From positions 868,001 through 932,000 of the forward strand of contig NZ_CP036501.1 of assembly GCF_026230195.1 (NCBI RefSeq): DNA of 64,000 nt. Reading direction: 5' to 3'. The notes below the pieces were generated by a model. The model was given only the letters and a program-made list of their open reading frames with translations. It ran no database searches and had not been told where the DNA came from. The DNA is from Candidatus Paraluminiphilus aquimaris (lineage in GTDB: Bacteria; Pseudomonadota; Gammaproteobacteria; Pseudomonadales; Halieaceae). How positions within the stretch are numbered: the first letter of the stretch is position 1; the number at the start of each line of letters is the position of its first letter. Shown in pieces: positions 17,672 through 27,600 of this stretch. The translations under genes and the position numbers were made by a program.

Positions 17672-18319
17672 TTACAGCCAGTAAGTGGTTTTTGTCATGA
17701 GTTGGCTAACGCCTCTCATTGCCTTCTTCAGGGGTGCTGAGAATTCTTGTCCGCCTTGCTCCAGCGCATGTGCGCCGTGACGCTCCTCTTCCTCCAGCAT
17801 CGCCTGAAGGACCAGCTGAGACTTGCGATCGTCCTCTGGGAGTTTCTGTAGATGTTCTTTTAGGTGCGCAGCGACCCCCTCCTCAGTTGCATGGACAAAG
17901 CCCAGGCTGACCTTGTCGCCTATCGCGCCAGTAAGCGCGCCAAGCGCGTAGGAGCTTGTGAAGAAGAGCGGATTGAGCCGACTTGGGTGCGTACCCAGCG
18001 AATCTAACCGCTCTTCGCACCAATCTAGGTGGTCCTTTTCCTCCTGCGCCGCAGCTAGGAGTGCGTCCCGCGTCTCATCCGACTTCGCAACCAAGGCTTG
18101 TCCGCGATAAAGCGCTTGTGCACAGACTTCGCCTGTGTGGTTGATTCGCATGAGGCCGCCAGCGTGTTGACGCTCGGCATCGGTCAAATCAGCTTCGCTA
18201 TGATCCGTTGCAGGCGAGGGGCGCTCGCCAGATAGCGACTCGGTCCCCTTGCTTACTTCACGAAGCGCAGTATCCAAGGTCGCAATTAATCTATCGAGGC
18301 CGGTAAGTTGTCGTTGCAT
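17672..18319 (-). CDS. coq7: 2-polyprenyl-3-methyl-6-methoxy-1,4-benzoquinone monooxygenase (Coq7)
   Basis: 215-residue di-iron hydroxylase for a late ubiquinone step (5-demethoxyubiquinone hydroxylation) at the inner membrane. Metal ligands are visible in NHTGEVCAQALY, AQEEKDHLDWCEE, HATEEGVAA and LEEEERHGAHA, giving the two Glu-x-x-His sets of the ferritin-like fold. The length matches Pseudomonas Coq7. It ends the dusB-fis-purH-purD run on this strand, 31 bp after purD. Confidence 0.94.
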   Translation of the reverse strand: MQRQLTGLDRLIATLDTALREVSKGTESLSGERPSPATDHSEADLTDAERQHAGGLMRINHTGEVCAQALYRGQALVAKSDETRDALLAAAQEEKDHLDWCEERLDSLGTHPSRLNPLFFTSSYALGALTGAIGDKVSLGFVHATEEGVAAHLKEHLQKLPEDDRKSQLVLQAMLEEEERHGAHALEQGGQEFSAPLKKAMRGVSQLMTKTTYWL

Positions 18320-18350
18320 AATCTGTATCTAGCGTTCTTGAGGTGTAAGG

Positions 18351-19625
18351 TTAACGCGCTAACGCACGCCAACCAATATCGCTCCGGTACTTCATGCCTT
18401 CCCAGCTAATCGGACCAATAGCTTGGTAAGCGGCTGACGCTGCGTCGGCTAATGACGCACCTTTTGCTGTGACGCACAGCACTCGGCCGCCCGAGGTGAC
18501 CGTCGTATCCTGATTTATTGAGGTGCCAGCGTGAAATACTTTTACGCCTTGTGGCTCTTCACCAAGGCCCTCTATAACGAGGCCCGTCGGACTTGAGGCA
18601 GGGTAATGCTCTGAGGCAAGTACGACGCCGATTGTAGCGTCGCTACTCCACGTGATGGTCTCTTCGAGTAAACGACTCTCACAGGCAGCGAGACAGTGCG
18701 ATGCCAGATCCGACTCAAGGCGCATCATAATAGGCTGTGTCTCAGGATCACCGAAGCGACAATTGAACTCGATCACTTTCGGTGCACCTGTCTTATCGAT
18801 CATGAGTCCGGCATACAGGAAGCCGCGATATCGATTGCCGTCCGTCATCATGCCTTTGACGGTTGGGTTGATGATTTCGGCCATCACGCGCTCATAGACA
18901 GAGTCAGTCACCACCGGCGCAGGAGAGTAGGCGCCCATGCCGCCTGTATTCGGGCCTGTATCGCCTTCACCAACGCGCTTGTGGTCTTGGGACGTTGCCA
19001 TGGGGATAACGTCGGTGCCATCCACCATCACAATGAAGCTCGCTTCTTCTCCCTCTAAAAACTCCTCGATGACCACCCTTGCGCCCGCATCACCAAAAAC
19101 ATTACCGGAGAGCATATCTCGAACTGCGGCCTCGGCTTCATCGGTCGACATGGCAACGATGACGCCTTTACCCGCAGCGAGCCCGTCAGCTTTCACAACG
19201 ATGGGCGCCCCTTGTGCCTGAATGTAGGCACACGCCGCGTCAGGGTCGGTAAACGTCTCATAAGTCCCGGTTGGAATGGCATGTCTGGCGAGAAATTCTT
19301 TGGTGAATGCTTTGGATCCCTCAAGCTGTGCTGCGGCCGCGCGAGGGCCAAAACAGTGGAGTCCCTCGCTTTCAAAAAAATCAACAATCCCGTTCACCAG
19401 CGGAGCCTCAGGTCCCACCACGGTTAGCTCACAGTCATTGCCCTTTGCAAACTCCACAAGCGCGGCATAGTCGCTTGTATCGACCGTAATGTTTTCGAGC
19501 TTAGGCTCGACGGCAGTGCCAGCGTTTCCTGGAGCCACAAAAACGGTTTCTACGTCTGTCGACTGTGCCAACTTCCAGGCTAGCGCATGCTCGCGACCGC
19601 CGCCGCCAATCATCAATACATTCAT
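18351..19625 (-). CDS. purD: Phosphoribosylamine-glycine ligase
   Basis: 424-residue GAR synthetase of purine synthesis, with an ATP-grasp fold. The N-terminus MNVLMIGGGGREHALAWKL is the family signature; PIVVKADGLAAGKGVIVA is the ATP-binding loop, and VIEFNCRFGDPETQ is the metal-binding site. It starts 2 bp after the purH stop, so the two are co-translated as in most proteobacteria. Confidence 0.97.
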   Translation of the reverse strand: MNVLMIGGGGREHALAWKLAQSTDVETVFVAPGNAGTAVEPKLENITVDTSDYAALVEFAKGNDCELTVVGPEAPLVNGIVDFFESEGLHCFGPRAAAAQLEGSKAFTKEFLARHAIPTGTYETFTDPDAACAYIQAQGAPIVVKADGLAAGKGVIVAMSTDEAEAAVRDMLSGNVFGDAGARVVIEEFLEGEEASFIVMVDGTDVIPMATSQDHKRVGEGDTGPNTGGMGAYSPAPVVTDSVYERVMAEIINPTVKGMMTDGNRYRGFLYAGLMIDKTGAPKVIEFNCRFGDPETQPIMMRLESDLASHCLAACESRLLEETITWSSDATIGVVLASEHYPASSPTGLVIEGLGEEPQGVKVFHAGTSINQDTTVTSGGRVLCVTAKGASLADAASAAYQAIGPISWEGMKYRSDIGWRALAR

Positions 19626-19627
19626 AA

Positions 19628-21202
19628 TTAGTGTCTAAAGTGCCTTACGCCTGTGAATACCATAGCAATTCCGGCAGCGTTTGCAGCTGCAATGACTTCG
19701 TCATCGCGAATAGAGCCACCAGGTTGAATGACGGCTTTGATGCCGCGCTCTGCCGCGTTATCAATGCCGTCGCGAAAGGGGAAGAAGGCATCTGAGGCCA
19801 TTACCGCACCGGCCACATCGAGCCCCGCGTGTTCAGCCTTGATAGCGGCAATCCGCGCTGAGTTAACCCGTGACATCTGCCCAGCACCCACACCTATCGT
19901 TCGCTCGTTGGAGGCGTAAATGATGGCATTCGACTTCACAAATTTGGCAACGCGCCAGGCAAAGAGAAGGTCGCGCATTTCCTGCTCACTGGGCGATCGC
20001 TCCGAGACAACCGTTAGGTCGTCCCCGTTAATAACGTGGTCATCACGGTCTTGAATAAGTAAGCCACCGTTGACTTTCTTGAGGTCCCAAGTGGGTGTGC
20101 GTTCGCCCCAGTAGCCTGTAGACATGACTCGCACATTGGGTTTCTTACTCGCTGCGTCGAGCGCCTCATCGTCAATCTCAGGTGCGGTAATCACCTCGAC
20201 AAACTGGGAGTCAATGATGGTGGAGAGGGTCTCGCGATCAAGGGCTCGGTTGAATGCGATGATGCCGCCAAAAGCCGATTCGGTATCCGTCTCAAACGCG
20301 AGCTTATACGCGTCTAGCAGTGTTTCTGCGACAGCTACTCCGCAAGGGTTTGCGTGTTTGACAATTACGCAGGCGGGCTGATCGAAAGACTTTACGCACT
20401 CGATCGCGGCATCTGCGTCGGCGACGTTGTTATAACTTAAGGGCTTTCCTTGATGGAGTGTTGCGGTGCCAACACCCACCTCGCTTGCATTCCGGTCAGT
20501 ATAGAACGCGGCACTTTGATGAGGGTTCTCGCCGTATCGCATGACTGAACTTCGGGAAAATTGAAAGTTGGCTGTTCGCGGAAAGTCGCTGAGTGCGTCA
20601 CCATCAAGGCGTTTACCAAGGTAATTCGCAATTGCCCCGTCGTAGCCGGCGGTATGCTCAAATGCCTTGACTGCAAGATCAAAGCGAAGGGCGTCGGACG
20701 TGCCACCGCTGGCGGAAAGTTCGGTTAAAACCCTGTCGAAATCGAGGTTGTCGACGACAATAGTGACGTCACGATGATTCTTTGCCGCCGCTCTCACCAT
20801 GGTCGGTCCGCCAATATCGATATTCTCGATGGCATCTGCCAGTGTGCAGTCGGGGTTGGCTATCGTTGCCTCAAAGGGGTAGAGGTTGACGACAACAAGG
20901 TCTATCCCTCCGATGTCATTCCTTACCATGACGTCATCGTCTGTTCCTCGGCGCCCTAAGATACCCCCGTGGATTTTCGGGTGCAGCGTCTTCACGCGGC
21001 CGTCCATCATCTCTGGGAAGCCTGTGTGATCTGAGACCTCTGTCACCGGCACGCCCTCCGTCATGAGGAGTCGGCAGGTTCCCCCCGTTGACAGTATTTG
21101 AACGCCTTGAGCGGCAAGTGTCTGAGCAAACTCAACGACGCCGGTTTTATCGGAGACGCTGATTAATGCACGTTTTATGGGGGCGACTCTCGCCTCAGTC
21201 AT
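19628..21202 (-). CDS. purH: Bifunctional AICAR transformylase/IMP cyclohydrolase
   Basis: 524-residue PurH catalysing the last two steps to IMP. The IMP cyclohydrolase domain (about 1-195) starts [18 protein letters not shown] and contains LSTGGT and [11 protein letters not shown]. The transformylase domain carries the active-site [12 protein letters not shown] (Lys-His) and ends in [11 protein letters not shown] and [10 protein letters not shown]. It is preceded by fis (52 bp) and followed by purD (2 bp). Confidence 0.97.
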   Translation of the reverse strand: MTEARVAPIKRALISVSDKTGVVEFAQTLAAQGVQILSTGGTCRLLMTEGVPVTEVSDHTGFPEMMDGRVKTLHPKIHGGILGRRGTDDDVMVRNDIGGIDLVVVNLYPFEATIANPDCTLADAIENIDIGGPTMVRAAAKNHRDVTIVVDNLDFDRVLTELSASGGTSDALRFDLAVKAFEHTAGYDGAIANYLGKRLDGDALSDFPRTANFQFSRSSVMRYGENPHQSAAFYTDRNASEVGVGTATLHQGKPLSYNNVADADAAIECVKSFDQPACVIVKHANPCGVAVAETLLDAYKLAFETDTESAFGGIIAFNRALDRETLSTIIDSQFVEVITAPEIDDEALDAASKKPNVRVMSTGYWGERTPTWDLKKVNGGLLIQDRDDHVINGDDLTVVSERSPSEQEMRDLLFAWRVAKFVKSNAIIYASNERTIGVGAGQMSRVNSARIAAIKAEHAGLDVAGAVMASDAFFPFRDGIDNAAERGIKAVIQPGGSIRDDEVIAAANAAGIAMVFTGVRHFRH

Positions 21203-21254
21203 AGCAGTTTCCTTGCATAATAGTGTGTCTGCTCAATATCTGTGCTGTGCTGTG

Positions 21255-21521
21255 CTAGAGCAGGTTATGTTGACGTAGTTTTTTACGTAGCGTGCCGCGA
21301 TTTAGTCCGAGCAGTTCAGCGGCGCGACTTTGGTTGTTGCTGCAATACTCCAAGACTACGCGAAGCAATGGCTCCTCGACTTCTGAGAGCACAAGATTAT
21401 AAAAATCACTCGTGTCTTCTCCATCGAGCGTTTCCATGAACTCGCGAACGGCGCCTTCAACGGCGCGTTTAAGCCCACCCTCTTGGCGATCTTGCTGCTC
21501 GGCTGCGTTGCTATGTGTCAT
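21255..21521 (-). CDS. fis: DNA-binding protein Fis
   Basis: 88-residue Fis-family nucleoid protein with the C-terminal helix-turn-helix NNQSRAAELLGLNRGTLRKK; the N-terminal region is short and acidic compared with the 98-residue E. coli protein. Fis bends DNA and stimulates rRNA promoters, recombination and replication. The start overlaps the dusB stop (ATGA), the classic dusB-fis operon arrangement, so it is expected to be expressed from the dusB promoter. Confidence 0.94.
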   Translation of the reverse strand: MTHSNAAEQQDRQEGGLKRAVEGAVREFMETLDGEDTSDFYNLVLSEVEEPLLRVVLEYCSNNQSRAAELLGLNRGTLRKKLRQHNLL

Positions 21522-22555
21522 GCAGCTATGTGCTCCTCCCTGCGTACCCGACGTCTCACCCCGTTTATAAGGTCGTCTTCCATAAGGTGAAGGATAGCGT
21601 CCGTTTCCTGCTTGAGAAACTGCTGCTGCGCGTCCTGGGATAAAAGTGCGTTGAACGCGCGTTTATGGGGTAGGTAAATTTCGCCCAGTTCAGCTTCGAA
21701 AAACCAGCCAATATGCTTTCGCGCGATTTTATATCCCATTACCGGGCCATGGAATTCATAGAGTAGCTCGCAGTGCTCCTTCGCCAGCGCTAAACGCGCC
21801 GCAGCACAGGGGGGCGTGTCCAGACCCTTTCGCAGTCCATTGGCAATGTATCCAGGAAGCCAGAGCTGACCTTGGGCGGCGCGGCCAATCATGACGCCTG
21901 CAGCGCCCGAGTAATTCAGCACGCGCTCGGCTTTTTCCACAGAGGTGATATCGCCGTTGGCTATCACAGGGATGTCGACGGCTCGGACAATATCCCGCAA
22001 CGTCTCATACTCTGCCTCCCCCTTAAATTTATCAGCGCGCGTTCTGCCATGGACCGTCAGCATTGAGATGCCGCACGATTGCGCAATTTCGGCAACGTCA
22101 ACGCCGTTGCGGTGGTCGCGATCTATGCCGGTTCTTATTTTCAAGGTGACGGGAACGGATACCGCTTGCACTGTGCTTTCTAGAATGTCTGAAACGAGCT
22201 GAACGTCGGCTAGCAGAGCTGATCCTGCGGCTTTCTTGCAGACCTTTTTCGCGGGACAACCCATGTTGATATCGATCACCTGGGCGCCGCGCTCGACATT
22301 AAACTGCGCCGCTTTGGCAATGGTTGTCGGGTCATTTCCGACCAACTGTACCGATCTAAGTCCCGCGTCAGCGCTATGGACTGCTCTTGATTGTGATTTG
22401 CGCGAGTGAGCGAGTGAGAGGTCCGACGACATCATCTCGCCGATGGCGATATCGGCGCCGTGTTTCACCGCTAGCTGACGCATAGGCAAGTCAGTGACGC
22501 CCGCCATGGGAGCGAGCATCACCGGTAGATCACTAGCAAAGGTGCCAAGGTGCAT
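21518..22555 (-). CDS. dusB: tRNA-dihydrouridine synthase B
   Basis: 345-residue FMN-dependent enzyme reducing a specific uridine (U17 in E. coli) of tRNA. The TIM barrel shows LAPMAGVTDLPMRQL, VIDINMGCPAKKVCKKAAG with the catalytic Cys, TVHGRTRADKF, VIANGDI and VMIGRAAQG. First gene of dusB-fis-purH-purD-coq7. The 236-bp gap upstream is shared with the divergent aroQ-accBC-prmA genes. Confidence 0.95.
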   Translation of the reverse strand: MHLGTFASDLPVMLAPMAGVTDLPMRQLAVKHGADIAIGEMMSSDLSLAHSRKSQSRAVHSADAGLRSVQLVGNDPTTIAKAAQFNVERGAQVIDINMGCPAKKVCKKAAGSALLADVQLVSDILESTVQAVSVPVTLKIRTGIDRDHRNGVDVAEIAQSCGISMLTVHGRTRADKFKGEAEYETLRDIVRAVDIPVIANGDITSVEKAERVLNYSGAAGVMIGRAAQGQLWLPGYIANGLRKGLDTPPCAAARLALAKEHCELLYEFHGPVMGYKIARKHIGWFFEAELGEIYLPHKRAFNALLSQDAQQQFLKQETDAILHLMEDDLINGVRRRVRREEHIAA

Positions 22556-22734
22556 GTGAGACGTCGAGATCGAAGAGAGCGACTAGTGTAATCAAGGGTG
22601 TGGCAAGCGTGAAGTCTCGTCACTGGGTAGTATTAACTCTATCGTTTGATTGGCGGGCGACAACCGATAATTCAAAATTAACGAAAAGTCGATAACTTCG
22701 GTAAAAACGCACAGATTGGTCGCGTAGTGCCGAA

Positions 22735-22750
22735 AACAGTGGACACTGTT
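22735..22750. promoter_or_regulatory. Palindrome AACAGTG-GA-CACTGTT upstream of aroQ
   Basis: A perfect 7-bp inverted repeat with a 2-bp centre, the shape of a dimeric repressor operator. It lies about 50 bp before the aroQ start in the region shared with dusB. I do not recognise the binding protein. Confidence 0.5.
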
Positions 22751-22772
22751 CTCACGCTATTGGAGACTTCCA

Positions 22773-22791
22773 GCTAATTTCAGAAATTAGC
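22773..22791. promoter_or_regulatory. Palindrome at the aroQ ribosome-binding region
   Basis: GCTAATTTC and its exact reverse complement flank a single A, giving a 19-bp perfect palindrome that ends 9 bp before the aroQ ATG. It occupies the position where a Shine-Dalgarno sequence would be expected, and no good one is seen. It could be an operator or could influence translation start of aroQ. Confidence 0.5.
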
Positions 22792-22800
22792 GTGGTCACT

Positions 22801-23238
22801 ATGGCCGATATACTGGTGCTGCACGGTCCCAATCTTAACCTTTTGGGTACCCGGGAGCCTGACGTCTACGGTAGCGAGGACCTCTCGTCGATCAATAGTC
22901 GTCTAGAGAAGGCGGCGGTAGATGCGGGTCAAACACTTAGCACCTTTCAGAGCAACGTAGAAGGTGAGCTGATTGATGCGGTTCACAGAGCGAGACTCGA
23001 AAAGACGCAGGCGATCATTATTAATCCCGCAGGCTTGACGCATACCAGCGTTTCATTGCGCGATGCACTAGCGGGTGTTGCCATCCCTTTCGTGGAAGTG
23101 CACCTCTCCAATGTGTATGCAAGAGAGCCCTTCAGACACCACAGTTTTTTCTCCGATCTGGCGATCGGCGTTATTTCGGGTCTGGGAAGTGCAGGTTATG
23201 ACCACGCATTACAATTTTTATTGAACCGAAATCACTGA
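22801..23238 (+). CDS. aroQ: Type II 3-dehydroquinate dehydratase
   Basis: 145-residue AroQ, third step of the shikimate pathway, a dodecameric flavodoxin-like enzyme. Landmarks are [20 protein letters not shown] with the flexible lid (Arg, Tyr), [28 protein letters not shown] and [19 protein letters not shown] take the ATG at 22801; a GTG at 22792 in frame would add MVT and sits at the end of the palindrome. aroQ ahead of accB-accC is a common gammaproteobacterial arrangement. Confidence 0.94.
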   Translation: MADILVLHGPNLNLLGTREPDVYGSEDLSSINSRLEKAAVDAGQTLSTFQSNVEGELIDAVHRARLEKTQAIIINPAGLTHTSVSLRDALAGVAIPFVEVHLSNVYAREPFRHHSFFSDLAIGVISGLGSAGYDHALQFLLNRNH

Positions 23239-23274
23239 AACGAGTAATAACAAAAGACGGTAAAGGTGACCCTT

Positions 23275-23736
23275 ATGGATATTCGAAAAGTAAAAAAACT
23301 CATTGAGCTGCTAGAGGCTTCAAGCGTAGACGAAATTGAGATCAAGGAAGGGGAAGAATCCGTCCGCATCAGCCGCAATACGGGTGCGCCGATTGCCATG
23401 GCAGCTGCGCCTGTTCCTGCTGCGCCAGCCATGCCCGCGCCGGTTGCACCGGTGGCGGCTCCAGCGCCCGCAGCTGCACCCGCTGCTCCAGCGGTCAACA
23501 CAGACAATGCAGTAAAGTCTCCCATGGTTGGCACGTTCTATCGTTCGCCAAGCCCCGAGGCGCCATCGTTCGTAGAAGTGGGACAGAGTGTCCGAGCGGG
23601 TGATGTTCTTTGCATTGTCGAAGCGATGAAGATGATGAACCAGATCGAAGCAGATCGTGCGGGAACCGTCACTGCCATCCACGCCGAAAACGGTGAGCCG
23701 GTTGAATTTGACCAGCCACTCATCACGATTGCATAA
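23275..23736 (+). CDS. accB: Biotin carboxyl carrier protein of acetyl-CoA carboxylase
   Basis: 153-residue [18 protein letters not shown] and [12 protein letters not shown] match the E. coli N-terminus, a long Ala/Pro linker follows (about residues 42-80), and the biotinyl domain ends with the lysine in [13 protein letters not shown]. It carries CO2 from AccC to the AccAD transferase in the first step of fatty acid synthesis. The ATG at 23275 fits both the homologue and the AAAGGTGA ribosome-binding site 5-12 bp upstream, so the GTG at 23266 inside that site is rejected. Confidence 0.96.
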   Translation: MDIRKVKKLIELLEASSVDEIEIKEGEESVRISRNTGAPIAMAAAPVPAAPAMPAPVAPVAAPAPAAAPAAPAVNTDNAVKSPMVGTFYRSPSPEAPSFVEVGQSVRAGDVLCIVEAMKMMNQIEADRAGTVTAIHAENGEPVEFDQPLITIA

Positions 23737-23762
23737 ACGCCACCGGGCGAGGAAACATACCT

Positions 23763-25109
23763 ATGTTGGAAAAGGTACTCATTGCCAACCGCGGTGAGAT
23801 AGCGTTGCGCATTCTGCGAGCTTGCAGAGAATTAGACATCCCAACGGTAGCTGTTCATTCAACTGCCGATAGCACGCTGAAGCATGTGCGCCTCGCGGAT
23901 GAATCGGTTTGTATTGGTCCTGCGCCGTCAACGCAGAGCTACTTACAGGCGCCCGCTATTCTTAGCGCGGCGGAAATAACCGGCGCCGATGGTATTCATC
24001 CCGGTTACGGATTTTTGTCGGAGAACGCGGATTTCGCTGAGCAGGTCGAACGAAGCGGCTTTAAGTTTATTGGTCCGCGCTCTGAAACCATCCGCTTGAT
24101 GGGGGACAAGGTATCCGCCAAACACCAAATGCGGAAGTCCGGTGTACCAACAGTACCCGGTTCAGAAGGCGCACTGCCTGACGATCCCGAAGAGGTGCTT
24201 CGCATCGCGCGCGATATCGGTTACCCCGTGATCGTAAAAGCGGCGGCTGGCGGTGGTGGTCGCGGTATGCGTGTCGTCCACAACGAGGAAGTTTTGTTGT
24301 CCTCGATCGAAGTCACGCAATCTGAGGCGGCAGCAGCGTTTGGCTCCCCCGTGGTTTACATGGAGAAATTTCTCCAAAGACCCCGTCACGTTGAGATCCA
24401 AATACTGGCCGACGGACAAGGCAACGCCGTGCACTTGGGTGATCGCGATTGCTCGCTTCAGCGTCGCCATCAGAAAATTATCGAAGAGGCACCAGCGCCG
24501 GGCATCCCAGACGACGTCAGAGAGGAAGTGGGTGCTGCCTGCGTTCAGGCTTGCATCGACATGGGATACACGGGTGCGGGAACATTTGAGTTTCTCTATG
24601 AAGACGGGCGATTCTTTTTCATTGAGATGAATACCCGCGTGCAGGTTGAGCACCCTGTTACCGAAATGATCACGGGCGTTGATATCGTCAAAGAGCAGTT
24701 GCTCATTGCCGGAGGGCAGAAGCTTTCGATTAAGCAAAGTGACATCTCGTTTAACGGCCACGCTATCGAGTGCCGCATTAACGCGGAGGATCCACGAACC
24801 TTCATGCCATCTCCTGGGTTGATAAAGACCTTCCACGCACCGGGTGGGCATGGCGTACGTGTGGACTCGCACATCTACAGCGGATACCAAGTACCCCCTC
24901 ACTACGACAGCCTCATTGGAAAATTAATTACCCACGGCGATGATCGCGAGATCGCGCTGAAAAAGATGCGTCAGGCACTCGATGAATTCGTTGTTGAAGG
25001 CATTCGCACTAACTCAGCACTGCACCGTGAACTCGTAGTCGATCCGTCCTTTGTTGCGGGTGGAGTCAGTATTCACTATCTCGAGAGTAAGCTGGAACAC
25101 GAGCATTGA
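23763..25109 (+). CDS. accC: Acetyl-CoA carboxylase, biotin carboxylase subunit
   Basis: 448-residue ATP-grasp enzyme that carboxylates biotin on AccB. Signatures are [52 protein letters not shown] (glycine-rich ATP loop), [34 protein letters not shown] and [12 protein letters not shown]. Full family length. The stop overlaps the TTG start of prmA. Confidence 0.97.
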   Translation: MLEKVLIANRGEIALRILRACRELDIPTVAVHSTADSTLKHVRLADESVCIGPAPSTQSYLQAPAILSAAEITGADGIHPGYGFLSENADFAEQVERSGFKFIGPRSETIRLMGDKVSAKHQMRKSGVPTVPGSEGALPDDPEEVLRIARDIGYPVIVKAAAGGGGRGMRVVHNEEVLLSSIEVTQSEAAAAFGSPVVYMEKFLQRPRHVEIQILADGQGNAVHLGDRDCSLQRRHQKIIEEAPAPGIPDDVREEVGAACVQACIDMGYTGAGTFEFLYEDGRFFFIEMNTRVQVEHPVTEMITGVDIVKEQLLIAGGQKLSIKQSDISFNGHAIECRINAEDPRTFMPSPGLIKTFHAPGGHGVRVDSHIYSGYQVPPHYDSLIGKLITHGDDREIALKKMRQALDEFVVEGIRTNSALHRELVVDPSFVAGGVSIHYLESKLEHEH

Positions 25110-26005
25110 GTTCGGAAGAGTGGCAGGAGTGGGTTCTTGAAACGCACTCCCACCATGTCGAATTGCTCGAAGATTGGTTCTTTGCTCAGGGCGCGCTTGC
25201 GGTTTCTCTCGAGGATAATGCAGACGAGCCCTTACTCGAGCCCGGGCCCGGCGAAACCCCTGTTTGGCAAAACGTTAAGGTCACGGCCTTGTTTACCGGG
25301 GATGTCGATCTTGAACCTATTCGAGCCGAGATTCCTGACGCGCTTTTGGCAAAAAACTCCCGTAGCGATATCACCACACTGCGTGACCGCGCTTGGGAGC
25401 GTGTTTGGATGGACGATTTTTCGCCCATTCAAATGGGTCCTCGATTGTGGATTTGCCCTAGCTGGTCAGAGCCTCCAGACGCGTCTGCTATTAATGTTTA
25501 TCTGGATCCGGGGCTGGCGTTTGGTACGGGTACGCATGCGACCACAGCCATGTGTTTGGCGGCGCTTGACGATGCAGTCAGAGGTGGCGAGCGCGTCGTT
25601 GACTACGGTTGCGGCTCAGGCATTTTAGCCATTGCTGCGCTGAGATTGGGCGCGTCCTCTGCGCTCGGTGTTGATAATGATCCGCAGGCGTTAACGGCGA
25701 GTCGAGACAACGCTGAGCGCAATCAGATTGAGGCGAGTTCGCTCGAGATTCTTTTCCCTGAAAGCCCCGGCATCGATGCGTGGGTGGGGGGCTCGGATTT
25801 AGTCGTTGCCAATATTCTCGCTGGGCCCCTATTAACGCTTGCGGACGAACTCATTGCACTAATGACACCAGGGGCGAAGCTGCTACTCACTGGGATTCTA
25901 ACCGAGCAAGCGCCAGAGCTGATTGAGCGCTATGCGACGGTGAATCTACAAGTCAGTGACACCCGAGATGGCTGGGTGTTGATGAGTGGACAGCGAGCAC
26001 GTTAG
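25106..26005 (+). CDS. prmA: Ribosomal protein L11 methyltransferase
   Basis: 299-residue SAM-dependent enzyme that trimethylates ribosomal protein L11. The N-terminal recognition domain is followed by [29 protein letters not shown] (SAM motif I), VDNDPQAL (acidic motif) and [10 protein letters not shown] (the N-x-L catalytic-loop motif). Translation probably starts at the TTG at 25106, which overlaps the accC stop as TTGA; no ATG or GTG gives a full-length N-terminus. It converges on the DUF2333 gene with a 4-base overlap. Confidence 0.93.
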   Translation: MSSEEWQEWVLETHSHHVELLEDWFFAQGALAVSLEDNADEPLLEPGPGETPVWQNVKVTALFTGDVDLEPIRAEIPDALLAKNSRSDITTLRDRAWERVWMDDFSPIQMGPRLWICPSWSEPPDASAINVYLDPGLAFGTGTHATTAMCLAALDDAVRGGERVVDYGCGSGILAIAALRLGASSALGVDNDPQALTASRDNAERNQIEASSLEILFPESPGIDAWVGGSDLVVANILAGPLLTLADELIALMTPGAKLLLTGILTEQAPELIERYATVNLQVSDTRDGWVLMSGQRAR

Positions 26006-27069
26006 CCCTGAGCGAGTAATTCTCGTAGGTCGATAAGCGCCGCGTTGGCTCGAGAGAGATAGCTCGCTAGAACCAAGGAGTGATTGGCCCAGATACCGAA
26101 GCCTGAGCCGTTCAAAATCACAGGACTCCACACAGTTTGTTGCGTGGCTTCAAGCTCGCGAATAATTTGCCGCAAACTGACCGCCGCATTTTTCTTCTCA
26201 AGCACATCTGCAAAGTCGACTTCGGCTGCCTTAAGAAAATGAATGAGTGCAAAAGCGGCGCCACGCGACTCGTAATAGACGTCGTCAATTTCGTCCCACG
26301 GTGTTTTAACAAGGATTTCGGAGGTCGAAGAAGTTGATTGTCGCGCAGCGGCATCACCTGCAAGATCAGTGTTGATCCTTTTTTGCCCAACACTTGCTGA
26401 TAGTCGCTGAGAGAGGCTGCCAAGGCGTGTCTCAACGATGCCCAGCCAGTAGCTTAAATTGTCGGCGCGCGCATAAAACTGCGCACTGTCCTCGCCATTC
26501 GAAGGCAGTCGCTCTAGGTAGGCTTTCAAATAGCGGCGCGCGTCTCGGTATTCAGACTCGGTTGCAGGAAGGGCCCAGCTCGAATTCTGGAAGTTAATGC
26601 GGGGTTCCGCGAGCGTTAAATCCACGTCCTCTTGGGACTGTGACTGAGAGCGGCTTAATACTTCGCGGAGCGCTCTCGCAAGATCACGAGACTGAATGAG
26701 CGCACCGTACTCCCAGTTGGGCATGTTATCGAGGAGGCTTCCGGGTGGCGCTATGTCATTACTGATATAGCCCCCCTTTTTCTCCAATAGCAAACGCGTC
26801 ACCTCCAAAAGCGCGGCAGTCGTCGCGGCGCCCGTCACTGATTGGTCTGCACTGCTCAAGTACGTAGCACGATTCTGTATGACATCAAACGGCTTAGGCG
26901 GAATGCTCCAATAGATGCAAAGACCTAAGATGAGCAGGCTATACGAGGCAAGCATCGCGATGGCAGCACGTCGACCACCTCGGCTTTGTATCAGGCCTAA
27001 TGACTCGCTCGAGGGAAGCGCGCCGGTGAGCCTTGCTTTGAGCGCAGACAACCGTTCTTTAAATGTCAT
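26002..27069 (-). CDS. DUF2333 family membrane-anchored protein
   Basis: 355 residues: a cytoplasmic N-terminus, one membrane segment (about residues 36-57, AIAMLASYSLLILGLCIY), and a periplasmic domain that matches the DUF2333 family by its KPFDVI start, GGYISND, PNWEYGALIQSRDLARALR and the DNLSYWLG region. No function is established for this family. It is the last gene of the run from the sugar kinase through dsbD and PCuAC on this strand; a Ser/Gln stretch (SRSQSQSQED) lies in the middle. Confidence 0.75.
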   Translation of the reverse strand: MTFKERLSALKARLTGALPSSESLGLIQSRGGRRAAIAMLASYSLLILGLCIYWSIPPKPFDVIQNRATYLSSADQSVTGAATTAALLEVTRLLLEKKGGYISNDIAPPGSLLDNMPNWEYGALIQSRDLARALREVLSRSQSQSQEDVDLTLAEPRINFQNSSWALPATESEYRDARRYLKAYLERLPSNGEDSAQFYARADNLSYWLGIVETRLGSLSQRLSASVGQKRINTDLAGDAAARQSTSSTSEILVKTPWDEIDDVYYESRGAAFALIHFLKAAEVDFADVLEKKNAAVSLRQIIRELEATQQTVWSPVILNGSGFGIWANHSLVLASYLSRANAALIDLRELLAQG

Positions 27070-27117
27070 GTATTCACTTGCCTCATCGGCCGCCTTCTCT
27101 GACTTACAGCGCTGGAC

Positions 27118-27561
27118 TTAATGACTGTGCGCCGACATTTTATACTTTGTTACCGAAAAATCATGACAAACGTCGTTATTGTTCTCCAGCTTGAAGCAGA
27201 TGTCGATGGATTGTCCCTCTTTGAGAGGTGAGTCAAGCTTCATCAACATGATGTGCATGCCACCGGGCGCAAGCTCAGCTTCCTCTCCGGGCGCAAGGGA
27301 TAAGCTTTTAACCGGTCGCATTGTCGAGCGATCACGCTCGATGAGTGTCTCATGCAGCGAGCTATGTGCCGCAACATCGCTACTGACCCCGTTTATAACA
27401 ATCGTTTTATCGCCCGTATTTGTTAACGTCCCGTACGCGGCCGTCATCAGTCTTCCAGGTGGTGTTTCACGAGCCCAGCCATGCGCGATGTTCAGATCAG
27501 CTGCGAGTACCGTGGCATTGCCCAGTAAGGTTAGCGTTAGAAAGAACAACGTTCGGAGCAT
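27118..27561 (-). CDS. Periplasmic copper chaperone PCuAC
   Basis: 147 residues with a signal peptide (cleavage after VLA, about residue 20). The copper site is the exact family pattern H-x10-M-x21-H-x-M, read from LHETLIERDRSTM to GGMHIM. PCuA proteins hold Cu(I) in the periplasm and deliver it to the CuA centre of cytochrome oxidase. The C-terminal tail MSAHSH may add weak metal ligands. It lies 39 bp after dsbD; pairing a copper chaperone with a thiol reductase fits CuA-site assembly, where cysteines must be reduced. Confidence 0.9.
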   Translation of the reverse strand: MLRTLFFLTLTLLGNATVLAADLNIAHGWARETPPGRLMTAAYGTLTNTGDKTIVINGVSSDVAAHSSLHETLIERDRSTMRPVKSLSLAPGEEAELAPGGMHIMLMKLDSPLKEGQSIDICFKLENNNDVCHDFSVTKYKMSAHSH

Positions 27562-27600
27562 GAGAACCTCTTGCTTGTCTGTATTGCTTACTTGGGGTGA

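Noticed and set aside
24162-24902. A 246-codon minus-strand frame inside accC
   Set aside because: It lies wholly within the highly conserved biotin carboxylase gene and has no family features; a codon-bias shadow.
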